Shown: positions 49,720 through 57,950 of the stretch, piece by piece
Layout: every line of letters starts with the position of its first letter
Position numbering within the stretch: the stretch's first letter is position 1
Assembly: GCA_964626755.1 (NCBI GenBank)
Contig: CAZVGO010000007.1
Location: 1-64,000, forward strand
Length of the DNA stretch: 64,000 bases
Origin: JACDAV01 sp964626755
GTDB lineage: Bacteria > Chloroflexota > Limnocylindria > Limnocylindrales > CSP1-4
Direction of reading: 5' to 3'
Notes under the pieces: generated by a model
Told to the model about the DNA's origin: nothing
Databases searched by the model: none
Seen by the model: only the letters and a program-made list of their open reading frames with translations
Position numbers and translations under genes: made by a program

Positions 49720-50634
49720 ATGCTTCCGATCGTCATCGCGGGCGTCGCAGCCCTTGCCATCCTGCTGATCTTCCTCGGGCTGGCCGGGAGCTCCCCGGTC
49801 GACCCGGTCCAGGCACGCCTGACCCAGCTCGGGACGATGCAGGCGAAGAACCTCGAGGAGCTCGAGCTCCAGCAGCCGTTCCTCGAGCGGACCCTCCGCC
49901 CGCTGGCGACCCAGCTCTCGGGCGCCGTGGCGCGGGTCACCAGTGCCTCCTTCAGCGAGCGCACGGAGAAGCGGCTGGCCCTGGCCGGCCACCCGGGCAA
50001 CCTCCGGGTCGGCGACTGGCTCGGCATCAAGGCGATCGGCGCGATCGTCGGCGCCGGCGTCCTCTTCGTCGGCATCGGCCTTCTCGGCCGGAACCTGACG
50101 ATGGGCCTCGGCCTCGGCGTCGTCGGCCTGCTCGCCGGCTACATCCTGCCGGAGTTCTGGCTGGGCGGCCGGGTCCGCAAGCGCCAGCACCTGATCCTGC
50201 TCCAGATCCCGGACGCGCTCGACCTGCTGACGATCTCCGTCCGGGCCGGCCTCGGCTTCGACGGCGCCCTGGGCAAGGTCGTCGAGAAGCTCAAGGGCCC
50301 GCTGCCGGACGAGTTCCGCCGCGCTCTGGCGGAGATCCGGGTCGGCAAGGCCCGCCGCGAGGCGCTCCGCGACATCGTGCCCCGCACCGAAGTGCCCGCG
50401 CTGACGAACTTCATCGGCGCGATCATCCAGGCCGAGCAGCTCGGCGTGTCGATCTCGAAGGTCCTCCAGGTCCAGTCGGAGCAGCTCCGGATCGAGCGCC
50501 GCCAGCGGGCCGAGGAGCAGGCGGCGAAGGCGCCGATCAAGATGCTCTTCCCGCTCGTCGGATGCATCTTCCCGTCGCTGTTCATCGTCATCCTTGGCCC
50601 GGCGCTCATCCTGATCATGACGAACCTGGGGTAG
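49720..50634 (+). CDS. tadC: Tad pilus inner-membrane platform protein TadC
   Basis: A 304-residue T2SSF protein, a homologue of TadB, starting three bases after its stop. It has the same helix arrangement and the T2SSF core (LLQIPDALDLLTISVRAGLGF, then EQLGVSISKVLQ). It is the last pilus gene in the window. TadE/F-type pseudopilins, TadG and the prepilin peptidase are not encoded here and must lie elsewhere. Confidence 0.94.
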   Translation: MLPIVIAGVAALAILLIFLGLAGSSPVDPVQARLTQLGTMQAKNLEELELQQPFLERTLRPLATQLSGAVARVTSASFSERTEKRLALAGHPGNLRVGDWLGIKAIGAIVGAGVLFVGIGLLGRNLTMGLGLGVVGLLAGYILPEFWLGGRVRKRQHLILLQIPDALDLLTISVRAGLGFDGALGKVVEKLKGPLPDEFRRALAEIRVGKARREALRDIVPRTEVPALTNFIGAIIQAEQLGVSISKVLQVQSEQLRIERRQRAEEQAAKAPIKMLFPLVGCIFPSLFIVILGPALILIMTNLG

Positions 50635-50685
50635 CGGCGGCTCTCGCCGACCGCCGCGCAGCCCCGGGCCCATCGGTAGCCCGGC

Positions 50686-51066
50686 ATGACCCATCCGACC
50701 GTCGCCCGCAACGTGACCCGTGACCGGGTTCTCGCTGCGCGGCTCGAGACAGCCGGCGGCCTGGGGGCGAAGTTCATGGGGCTGATGGGCCGCCGTTCCC
50801 TGCCCGCGGGTGGCGGCCTGTGGCTGCCGGCCAGCAACGGCATCCACATGATGTTCATGCGCTTTCCCATCGACGCGGTGTTCGTCGGCCGGAGCGACCC
50901 GGACGGGCGCCGCCCGGTCGTGTCCGTCCACCGCTCCCTCCGCCCGTGGCTGGGCCTCGTCCCGCTCGTCAGGAACGCCCACGGGGTTCTCGAGCTGCCG
51001 GCCGGCACGGTCGAGGCGACGGGGACGGCGGTGGGCGACCTCGTCAGCCTCCAGGAGCGCCCGTAA
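50686..51066 (+). CDS. DUF192 domain protein
   Basis: A 126-residue protein of the DUF192 family. It has RLETAGGLGAKFMGLMGR near the N-terminus, GIHMMFMRFPIDAVFV in the middle and VLELPAGTVEATG at the end. Members are small beta-rich proteins of unknown role, often found beside pilus or secretion genes. There is no signal peptide here. It lies 51 bp after tadC and may be co-transcribed. Confidence 0.9.
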   Translation: MTHPTVARNVTRDRVLAARLETAGGLGAKFMGLMGRRSLPAGGGLWLPASNGIHMMFMRFPIDAVFVGRSDPDGRRPVVSVHRSLRPWLGLVPLVRNAHGVLELPAGTVEATGTAVGDLVSLQERP

Positions 51067-51101
51067 CGGCCAGGTGAGCGCCGGGGCGCAGGATCCGCCC
51101 C

Positions 51102-51797
51102 GTGGACTCCCTCCGGCCCCTCGGCGGTCGCCTCCTCGACCTCGCCCTGCCGGCCCGCTGCGTCGGGTGCAAGCGTGAGGGCGCCCCGGTCTGCCCGGCC
51201 TGCCAGCCCGCGCTCGACGCCCGGCTGAGCCTGCCGGCCGGGACGCCGATCGGGCTGCCGGCCGACATCCCGGCCGGGCTCCTCCAGCTCGAGTGGTGCG
51301 CGCCGTTCGGCGGGCTCGTCCGGCTGGCGCTCCACGAGCTCAAGTACACCGGCGAGCGGCGACTTGCGGAGCCGCTCGGGCGGGCCGTCGCGCGCCGCTG
51401 GGCGCGGGCAGGAGCCGGCGGTGACGCTGTCGTCCCGGTCCCCATCCACGGCGACCGGCTCCGCACCCGCGGTTACGACCAGGCCGGGCTGATCGCGGCC
51501 GTGGCCGCGCGCGAGCTCGGCCTGCCGTTCGCCCCGCTCCTCGAACGGGCCCGCTCGACAACCGCCCAGTTCGACCTGGACCGTGGGACCCGGGCGACGA
51601 ACGTCGAAGGCGCGTTCCGCCTCCGGCCGCCTCCTCCGGGCAGCCGCCTGCCGCCCGGCCGGCCGCTCGCCGGCCGCTGGGTCGTCCTCGTCGACGACGT
51701 CATGACGACCGGGGCGACCCTCGCCGCGTGCGCCGAGCCCCTCCTCGCGGGAGGGGCGATCGGGGTCTCCGCGATCGCCGTCGCCCGGGAGCGCTGA
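51102..51797 (+). CDS. comF: ComF-family phosphoribosyltransferase-like protein
   Basis: A 231-residue ComF protein. Its N-terminal zinc finger has four cysteines (Cys20, 23, 31, 34). The phosphoribosyltransferase domain has VVLVDDVMTTGATLA, the PRPP-binding loop, near residues 193-207. In competent bacteria ComF helps single-stranded DNA import. Its place beside Tad pilus genes is suggestive because pili can act in DNA uptake, but no other competence gene is in the window. The start is GTG 51102; CAGGAT lies 7 nt before it, so it may have its own leaderless transcript. Confidence 0.92.
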   Translation: MDSLRPLGGRLLDLALPARCVGCKREGAPVCPACQPALDARLSLPAGTPIGLPADIPAGLLQLEWCAPFGGLVRLALHELKYTGERRLAEPLGRAVARRWARAGAGGDAVVPVPIHGDRLRTRGYDQAGLIAAVAARELGLPFAPLLERARSTTAQFDLDRGTRATNVEGAFRLRPPPPGSRLPPGRPLAGRWVVLVDDVMTTGATLAACAEPLLAGGAIGVSAIAVARER

Positions 51798-51982
51798 GGC
51801 TGCGACCGGCTGACGCTGTTCCGTGCCACGTAACACTGGACCGAGGACCGGCTCGCCATCGGTCGAGCGTCTCGTGGCCTAAGCCGAGCGCCCTCCGCGC
51901 CCGTCCGGCGCGCGACTTCCCAAGGGGCAGGTGATCCGCCCCACGAGACAGCACACGTCGGGATGGCCACGACGCCCCGACC

Positions 51983-51988
51983 TATACT
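51983..51988 (+). promoter_or_regulatory. -10 element TATACT of hpf
   Basis: TATACT 18 bp before GTG 52007, with a GGAGGTGG ribosome site between them, so here a short leader with a Shine-Dalgarno sequence is expected. Confidence 0.55.
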
Positions 51989-52006
51989 CGGCTGACGGAG
52001 GTGGTC

Positions 52007-52612
52007 GTGCGGACGATCGTCAAGGGCAAGAACATCGACATTTCCGATCGGATCCGGCGCTACGCGGAGAAGCGTTTCGCGCGGATCGACCGCCTCCTCG
52101 ACGACCGGAGCGACGCTGTTGTCGAGCTGTCGGTCGAGCGCCGCCGGAGCGACGAAGACTCGCACATCGTCGAGGTGACGCTGGTCATCGACGGCCAGAC
52201 CCTGCGCGGCCACGCCAGCGCCGTCAGCCACGAAGCTGGAATCGACACGGTCGTCGACAAGATCGAGCGGCGGGCGGTCGACTTCAAGGCGAAGCCGCGC
52301 GTCCGAGCCCGGCCCGCCGAGGAGAAGGCGATCCTGCGGGGGATCGCCGACGGCACGACGGAGCCGGCGCGGGACCGGCGGATCGTCAAGGTCAAGCGCT
52401 TCGCGATCGAGCCGATGTTCGAGGAGGACGCCCTTGCCCGGATGGACGAGCTGGGCCACGCATTCTTCGTCTTCGTCAATGCCGAGACCGAGCGCGTCGG
52501 CGTCCTCTACCGGCGGGCCGACGGCGACTACGGCCTGATCGAGCCGATGCTGGCGGGCGAGTACACGCCCGGCAAGGGCGCCCGCGATGTGCGGCGCGAT
52601 GGCCGCCGCTGA
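52007..52612 (+). CDS. hpf: Ribosome hibernation promoting factor, long form
   Basis: A 201-residue long HPF. The N-terminal ribosome-binding domain (about 1-105: RTIVKGKNIDISDRIRRYAEKR, then RGHASAVSHEAGIDTVVDKIERR) and the C-terminal dimerisation domain (about 125-185: RRIVKVKRFAIEPM, ELGHAFFVFVNAET, GVLYRRADGDYGLIEP) are both present. Long HPF dimerises 70S ribosomes into inactive 100S particles in stationary phase. GTG 52007 is chosen because GGAGGTGG overlaps the earlier GTG codon at 52001. Confidence 0.94.
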   Translation: MRTIVKGKNIDISDRIRRYAEKRFARIDRLLDDRSDAVVELSVERRRSDEDSHIVEVTLVIDGQTLRGHASAVSHEAGIDTVVDKIERRAVDFKAKPRVRARPAEEKAILRGIADGTTEPARDRRIVKVKRFAIEPMFEEDALARMDELGHAFFVFVNAETERVGVLYRRADGDYGLIEPMLAGEYTPGKGARDVRRDGRR

Positions 52613-52622
52613 CCCGTCGCGG

Positions 52623-53198
52623 TCAGCCCGGATCGTCCGTCCGGCGATACAGCCCCGCCGACCGTGACGCGAGACCTGAGTCGACCATGCCCCGGCGGAG
52701 CGACGCGACGTCCGGGTGGAACAGGGCGAGGCGCTGGTTGACTTCCTTCTCCGGGTACTCCCTGTCCTCGGTGAACACGCGGTCGCGGAGCCAGCGCAGG
52801 ACGACGAGCCGCTTCTTCTCCTGGGCCGGGATCGTCGTCAACCGGCCGTCCTCGAAATAGCCCCGGAGCACCCGGGCATCGTCCGCCGCGAGCTCCTCAC
52901 CATCCGGGCCGGTCGGCGTCGACCGTTCCGAGTGGCGCTCGAGCTCGTCGAGCTGCCGGCCGATGCCCTGGAGCGCATCTCGCCGGAGGACGAGGTCGGC
53001 GCCACGGGCATCGCCGTCGGGCGTCACGAGGCCCACCGAGCGAAGGAGCCGGACGTGGCGCACGACGGCCGCGAGCGGCAGCGCCAGCGACGCCGCGAGG
53101 GACTCCACCGTCATGGGCCGCCCGGCGAGCGCGCCGACGATCCGCAGCCGCTGGGGATCGGACAGGGCCTTGAGGGCGGCCATCAGGTCGGGGTCCAT
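52623..53198 (-). CDS. ArsR-type HTH / DUF2087 regulator
   Basis: A 191-residue protein. Residues 1-75 form an ArsR-like winged helix (ALKALSDPQRLRIVGALAGRPMTVESLAASL). The C-terminal 80 residues match DUF2087 (RVLRGYFEDGRLTTIPAQEKKR, then EYPEKEVNQRLALFHPDVASLRRGMVDSGL). It has no metal-binding cysteine pair. It is convergent with hpf and divergent from the endonuclease IV-like gene, whose promoter it might control. Confidence 0.88.
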   Translation of the reverse strand: MDPDLMAALKALSDPQRLRIVGALAGRPMTVESLAASLALPLAAVVRHVRLLRSVGLVTPDGDARGADLVLRRDALQGIGRQLDELERHSERSTPTGPDGEELAADDARVLRGYFEDGRLTTIPAQEKKRLVVLRWLRDRVFTEDREYPEKEVNQRLALFHPDVASLRRGMVDSGLASRSAGLYRRTDDPG

Positions 53199-53263
53199 GG
53201 CCTACAGCCTGGGGAAGGCCCGGTTTGCCGTCAAACGGGCCGTCGCTGGGTACCATGGCGGCG

Positions 53264-54223
53264 ATGCTCCCCGACGGACGGCGGCTCGGTGCGCACCTGC
53301 CGCTCGGCAACGGCATGGTCCGCGCCGCCGAGCGTGCCCACGCGATCGGGGCGACCGCCCTCCAGGTCTTCGGCGACAACCCGACCGCCTGGCGACGGCG
53401 AGCCGAACCGCCCGGCGAGCAGGCGGCATTCCGTGAGCGGGTCGCTGCACTGGGCATCGGGCCCCTCGCCGTCCATGCCGCCTACCTCGTCAACCTGGCC
53501 GGGCCGCAGGCCGCCTTCTTCGAGCGGTCGATCGCAATTCTCGCCCAGGATCTCCGCTCGGCCCCGGGCTTCGGCGCCCGGTTCGTCAACGTCCACACCG
53601 GGTCACACCGCGACACCGGGGTCGAGGTGGGGATCGCCCGCCTGGCGGACGGCGTAGCCCGCGTGCTGGACGAGGTCCCCGAGGGCCCGGAGGCGGCGAC
53701 CCTCGTCCTGGAGAACTCGGCCGGCGGGGGGTTCGGCGTGGGCACCACCGTCGAGGAGCTGGCCGGCATCGCGGAGGCCCTCGCCCGGCGCGGCGTGGCC
53801 GCGTCCCGGGTCGCGTTCTGCCTCGACGTCGCGCACCTGTGGGCGGCCGGCCACCGCCTTTCCGACCCGAGCGAGACCGACGCGGTCATCGAGGCGTTCG
53901 ATCGAAGGATCGGGCTCGACCGCCTGGCGCTGATCCACCTCAACGACTCGAAGACCGCTGTTGGCTCGAGGCTCGACCGGCACGAGCACATCGGGGCGGG
54001 CGGGATTGGCGAGGCCGGGATGGGCCACCTGCTCACCCACCCGCGGCTCCGGCACGTGACGTACATCCTCGAGACGCCGGGCATGGACGAGGGCTACGAC
54101 GCCGTGAACATGGATCGCGCGCGCGCCCTGGCCGGAGGACGCCCGCTCGTGCCCCTTCCGCCCGAGGCGATGAACCTGCGCGGCAGCCGGGCCCGGACGC
54201 CGCCCCAGCCCGAGCCCGCCTGA
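53264..54223 (+). CDS. Endonuclease IV-like TIM-barrel protein
   Basis: A 319-residue member of the AP endonuclease 2/xylose-isomerase-like TIM-barrel family, close in pattern to Nfo. It has RLGAHLPLGNGMVRAAERA at the start, VHAAYLVNL, VNVHTGSH, VLENSAGGGFGVG, CLDVAHLWAAGH and the signature IHLNDSKTAVGSRLDRHEHIGAGGIG. These supply the His, Glu and Asp ligands for three metal ions, so cleavage at abasic sites is likely. TACCAT (53251-53256) may be the -10, which points to ATG 53264; ATG 53255 is an in-frame alternative that adds three residues. Confidence 0.88.
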   Translation: MLPDGRRLGAHLPLGNGMVRAAERAHAIGATALQVFGDNPTAWRRRAEPPGEQAAFRERVAALGIGPLAVHAAYLVNLAGPQAAFFERSIAILAQDLRSAPGFGARFVNVHTGSHRDTGVEVGIARLADGVARVLDEVPEGPEAATLVLENSAGGGFGVGTTVEELAGIAEALARRGVAASRVAFCLDVAHLWAAGHRLSDPSETDAVIEAFDRRIGLDRLALIHLNDSKTAVGSRLDRHEHIGAGGIGEAGMGHLLTHPRLRHVTYILETPGMDEGYDAVNMDRARALAGGRPLVPLPPEAMNLRGSRARTPPQPEPA

Positions 54224-54244
54224 GCGGCGGCAGCACCCGGAATC

Positions 54245-54312
54245 GCGAACGCCGGCCGTCGAAGGCCGGCGTTCGCTGTCCCCGTGGCCCGGACGTGGAG
54301 GGCGTCCGGGCC
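54245..54312. terminator. Two strong hairpins between convergent genes
   Basis: A 13-bp perfect stem (54245-54257 with 54264-54276, 6-base loop) and a 10-bp perfect stem (54286-54295 with 54303-54312, 7-base loop) fill the gap between the endonuclease IV-like gene and the Xre gene. Neither has a T run, so they may act as a bidirectional terminator or a barrier. Confidence 0.65.
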
Positions 54313-54327
54313 GTGCCCTGGAATGCT

Positions 54328-54870
54328 CTAGTAGCGGCCCGGTGGCCGCGCGCCGGGCCGGCCAACCGGCCGGACGGCGAGTCGCGGTTGAGTCGCGGTC
54401 GAGACGCCCGCGACGACGGGATCGGTCCCGCCGTTCGGCGTGCTGCTCGATCGGCCGAGGGTGCGTTCGGCAGGACGCTCGGTGGTGCCGGCCGGCTCGG
54501 ACGACTGGAACGCCCGCCCGAAGCGCCGCATCCGGACGGCGAGGTAGTACTCCATGACCTGGCGGACCTGCGGCTCGCTGAGCAGGTCGTCGGCCCGCAG
54601 GGCGTACTCGACGCGGGCGGTGGGGTTCGCGGCACCGGCCGCCACGAGACCGAGGTACTGGGGGGTGTCCGCGTCGTCACGCAGCTCGCGAAGCCCCCGG
54701 GCGAGCTTCGTGGCGGTTCCGAGGGACGGCATCCGGTCGCCGCGGATCAGCCGCGAGATCGTCGAATGGTCAACGCCAGACTGCTGCGCCAGCTGTCGCT
54801 GGGACATCTTCTTGGCCTTGAGCTGTGCTCGCAGCCACTCGTTGAACGCTCGCCCGTTCTGGCTGGTCAT
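54328..54870 (-). CDS. Xre-family helix-turn-helix regulator
   Basis: A 180-residue protein starting at ATG 54870 (a longer frame to 54960 is not needed). The HTH lies at about residues 21-48 (KKMSQRQLAQQSGVDHSTIS, then RGDRMPSLGTATKLARGL). The middle contains a helical region (LSEPQVRQVMEYYLAVRMRR), and the C-terminal 50 residues are Pro/Arg/Thr-rich and probably unfolded. The target is unknown. The 237 bp upstream of it hold no gene that I can see. Confidence 0.85.
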   Translation of the reverse strand: MTSQNGRAFNEWLRAQLKAKKMSQRQLAQQSGVDHSTISRLIRGDRMPSLGTATKLARGLRELRDDADTPQYLGLVAAGAANPTARVEYALRADDLLSEPQVRQVMEYYLAVRMRRFGRAFQSSEPAGTTERPAERTLGRSSSTPNGGTDPVVAGVSTATQPRLAVRPVGRPGARPPGRY

Positions 54871-55107
54871 TTGTGACGGAATGCTCCGTTGGCAGGGCAC
54901 CCGCGGGCGGAGCCGCGCGTGCTCAGATGATCCCGTGAGGGCCCCTCCCGCCCCTATCACCCGTTCGTACCGGACGCTCGAGGCCCACTCGGAGAGGCCC
55001 GCAGTGGGTCGGGTGGGGTGTGCAGGGGTGCGGGGCCACCCACCGTCCGAGGCTCCCTCGCCTGGCAGTAGTACGCCCGTCGCCCCCCGCCGGATGAGCC
55101 GGCCCCG

Positions 55108-56190
55108 TCAGGCGGCCGCGGCGGACTCCGGGGGCGGGTGAGTCAGGCCGGCGCCCCGCCGTTTGGGCGAGATCGCGAAGGCGATCGAACCCAGCGCGAT
55201 GATCGAGAAGACGCTGATCGTCCGGTCGATCAGGGCGATCGCCGCGGCCTCCGGAAGCGGGACCCCGTAGAACTGGGTGAGCACGCCGACGACGCCCACC
55301 TCGACGATCCCGAGACCGGCCGGACTCAGCGGCACGGCCGTCAGGAGCGAGCCGATGAGGGCGACGAAGAACGCCCCGGAGATCCCGAGGGAGACATCGG
55401 GGAAGGCGAGGGCCTCGACGACGAGGTAGAGGCGCATCGCCTCCGTCGTCCAGATGAGCCCGGTGATCACGACAAGCGGCGGCAGGTGCCGCAACCCCAC
55501 CGCACCGAACACCCCCTCCTCGAACCGGTCGTAGTACTCGATGATCCGGTGAGGGATGGGCAGTGCGGTAAGGATGCGGCGCCCGAAGTTGCGCAACGTC
55601 AGCAGGCCGGCGCCGAGGACGATCACCACCCCGACGCCGATCCCGACGACCACCTGGATCTCTGTCGACATCCCGGTCCGGAAGCTCCAGAAGCCGGCCG
55701 CCAGGCCGAGAGTGACGATCGCGAACAGGTCGAGGATCCGCTCGATGAACACGGTCCCGAACGTCCGGCTCAGGGAGACCGTGCTGTTGATCTTCAACAG
55801 CCACGCCCGGTAGAGGTCGCCGAGCTTGGCCGGCACGAGGCAGTTGACGAGCCACGACAGGAAGATGATCTCCGTGGCGTCACGGATGCTCAGCCGGAAG
55901 CCCGTCCCCCGGACGAGCAGTGCCCAGCGCAGGCCGCGCAGCGGGAATCCGGCGTAGAAGACCAGGAAGCCGGCCAGGACGAGGGCCGGATTGACATCGA
56001 GGATGAGCTGCGGCACCCGGGCGAGCTGGTCACGATTGAGCCAGGCAAAGACCGCGATCACGGCGACCGGGATGGCAAGCGAGATGATCGTCCGGGGCTG
56101 GCGGAGGCGGCGGCCCAGGGACAACTGCTCGGCGGTGACCTCGGCCTCGACCGGGTCGCGGGGGTCGGACGGCGGGGACAGTGTCGTCAC
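55108..56190 (-). CDS. LPG_synthase_TM/AglD-type flippase-like membrane protein
   Basis: A 360-residue polytopic protein of the lysylphosphatidylglycerol-synthase transmembrane family (the MprF N-terminal, flippase-like part) without a synthase domain. It has about eight helices and characteristic loops: RGLRWALLVRG, LVPAKLGDLYRAWLL, FIERILDLFAI and AVPLSPAGLGIVEVG. Such proteins are thought to move lipid-linked precursors. GTG 56190 overlaps the PHP stop as GTGA. It lies downstream of murA, mreB and the PHP gene, so a role in envelope lipid transport is plausible. Confidence 0.85.
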   Translation of the reverse strand: MTTLSPPSDPRDPVEAEVTAEQLSLGRRLRQPRTIISLAIPVAVIAVFAWLNRDQLARVPQLILDVNPALVLAGFLVFYAGFPLRGLRWALLVRGTGFRLSIRDATEIIFLSWLVNCLVPAKLGDLYRAWLLKINSTVSLSRTFGTVFIERILDLFAIVTLGLAAGFWSFRTGMSTEIQVVVGIGVGVVIVLGAGLLTLRNFGRRILTALPIPHRIIEYYDRFEEGVFGAVGLRHLPPLVVITGLIWTTEAMRLYLVVEALAFPDVSLGISGAFFVALIGSLLTAVPLSPAGLGIVEVGVVGVLTQFYGVPLPEAAAIALIDRTISVFSIIALGSIAFAISPKRRGAGLTHPPPESAAAA

Positions 56191-56942
56191 CGTCGCGGGG
56201 CGCCGCTGACGGCCGGGCCGCCGGGGGTGCGGCCAGTCCGCGGCACACGCCGGTTGCCGCGGGCGCGCTGGACGACCTTGGCGATCGGCGTCACGAGGCG
56301 GACGACGACCGATGCCCTGCCCGGCACGAGCCGGACGTCCCCGAGAGCCGCGCGGAGTCCAGCGGCCGTCGATGGCTCGCCGGCAAGAATCGAGTAGGCG
56401 ACGCCGACCTCGAGAACGGTGTGGGCGTCGGAAACCGCCACGCCGGGCAGGCCGCGCTCGGCCGCGAGCCGGGCCGCCCGCTCGTTGCCCCGCCCCACGA
56501 GCCTCGCGTTGTGGGTCTCGATCCAGTCGACGAGCGGCACGATCTCGTCCATCCCCCCGTCCCGGCCGAGCGTCCCACGGAACCGGTCGAACGGGTGGGG
56601 AATGCCGACCAGCCCACCCTGCTCCCGGATCGCGGCCACCGTCTCCGAGGCGCTCATCCCCGGCGGCACCGGCCGGTCGAGGAACACGCCGATGAGGTCG
56701 CCGTCGGCGGTCCGGACCTCCTCGCCGACGATGACGGTGAGCGGAGCCGCGCCGCCAGCCGCGAGCCGTGACGCGAGCTCGCTTGCCTCGAGCGCGCCGT
56801 CGATCCGGTCGTGGTCGGTGATCGCGAGGTGAGTGAGCCCGCGGGCGACGGCGGCCCGGACGACGGCCGCGGGTGACGAGAGCGAGTCGAAGCTGGCCCG
56901 CGTGTGGCAATGAAGATCCACGAAGGCGCTGCCCGCAGACAT
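56187..56942 (-). CDS. PHP-domain phosphoesterase
   Basis: A 251-residue PHP protein similar in pattern to RNase AM/nucleoside 3',5'-bisphosphatase (YciV). Its metal-binding motifs are DLHCHTRASFD near the N-terminus, ITDHDRIDG, VGEEVRTADGDLIG, GIPHPFDRF and AVSDAHTVLEVG. Its C-terminal 40 residues are basic. It is nine bases after mreB and overlaps the flippase-like gene. It could process RNA ends or a phosphorylated metabolite; the operon position does not settle this. Confidence 0.85.
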   Translation of the reverse strand: MSAGSAFVDLHCHTRASFDSLSSPAAVVRAAVARGLTHLAITDHDRIDGALEASELASRLAAGGAAPLTVIVGEEVRTADGDLIGVFLDRPVPPGMSASETVAAIREQGGLVGIPHPFDRFRGTLGRDGGMDEIVPLVDWIETHNARLVGRGNERAARLAAERGLPGVAVSDAHTVLEVGVAYSILAGEPSTAAGLRAALGDVRLVPGRASVVVRLVTPIAKVVQRARGNRRVPRTGRTPGGPAVSGAPRR

Positions 56943-56951
56943 GAGCGGCTG

Positions 56952-57950
56952 CTAGACCTGCTGGACGAGCGACTTCTTGAAGAAGTCGAAATGCTCGAGC
57001 GCCAGGCCCGTCCCCAGGGCGACGCAATTGAGCGAGTTCTCCGCGACGTGGCATGGGACGCCGGTCACCTGGGTGAGGAGCTTGTCGATGTTCCGCAGGA
57101 GCGCCCCGCCACCGGACATCACCATGCCCTTGTCGATGATGTCGCTCGACAGCTCCGGGGGCGTCTGCTCCAGGACGAGCCGGACTGCCTGGACGAGCTG
57201 CTGGAGGGGCGCGTCGACCGCCTCCATGACCTCCGAGCTCGTGACCGGGATCGTTCGCGGCAGCCCGGCGATCAGGTCCCGGCCGCGGACCTCCATCGTC
57301 AGCTCGCGCTCGAGCGGAAGAGCTGTGCCGATCGCGATCTTGACCTCCTCGGCCGTCCGTTCGCCGATCATCAGGTTGTACTTCTTCCGGATGTACGTCG
57401 CGATCGCCTCGTCGAACTTGTTGCCGCCGACGCGGAGCGAGGTCGACACGACGATCCCGCCGAGGGCGATGACCGCGATCTCTGTGGTCCCGCCGCCGAT
57501 GTCGATGACCATGTTCCCGGATGGCCCGCTGATCGGGACGTTCGCGCCTATCGCGGCGGCGAGCGGCTCCTCGATCAGATAGGCCTCCCGGGCGCCGGCC
57601 TTGAGCGCCGCGTCGCGCACCGCCCGCTTCTCGACGCTCGTCACGCCCGCCGGAACGCTGATCATCACCTCGGGCCTGGTCAGGCTCATCCGCCCCCTGG
57701 TCGCCTTGCCGATGAAGAAGCGAAGCATCGCCTCCGTGATGACGTAGTCCGCGATGACGCCGTCCTTCATCGGCCGGATGGCCTGGATGCTGCCGGGCGT
57801 GCGTCCGATCATCTCGCGGGCCTCCTCGCCCACCGCAACGATCCGGTTGTCGTCGCTCACCGCCACGACGGACGGCTCCTGGATGACGATGCCCTTGCCC
57901 TTGACGTAGACGAGGACATTGGCCGTCCCGAGATCGATGCCGATCTTCAT
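56952..57950 (-). CDS. mreB: Rod-shape-determining actin homologue MreB
   Basis: A 332-residue bacterial actin. Phosphate-1 motif GIDLGTANVLVYVKGKG at 4-20, connect-1 (EEPLAAAIGANVPI), phosphate-2 (VIDIGGGTTEIAVI) and the adenosine motif (MSGGGALLRNID) are all present. It guides peptidoglycan synthesis along the cell length. ATG 57950 overlaps the murA stop as ATGA. MreC/MreD/RodA are not in the window. Confidence 0.96.
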   Translation of the reverse strand: MKIGIDLGTANVLVYVKGKGIVIQEPSVVAVSDDNRIVAVGEEAREMIGRTPGSIQAIRPMKDGVIADYVITEAMLRFFIGKATRGRMSLTRPEVMISVPAGVTSVEKRAVRDAALKAGAREAYLIEEPLAAAIGANVPISGPSGNMVIDIGGGTTEIAVIALGGIVVSTSLRVGGNKFDEAIATYIRKKYNLMIGERTAEEVKIAIGTALPLERELTMEVRGRDLIAGLPRTIPVTSSEVMEAVDAPLQQLVQAVRLVLEQTPPELSSDIIDKGMVMSGGGALLRNIDKLLTQVTGVPCHVAENSLNCVALGTGLALEHFDFFKKSLVQQV

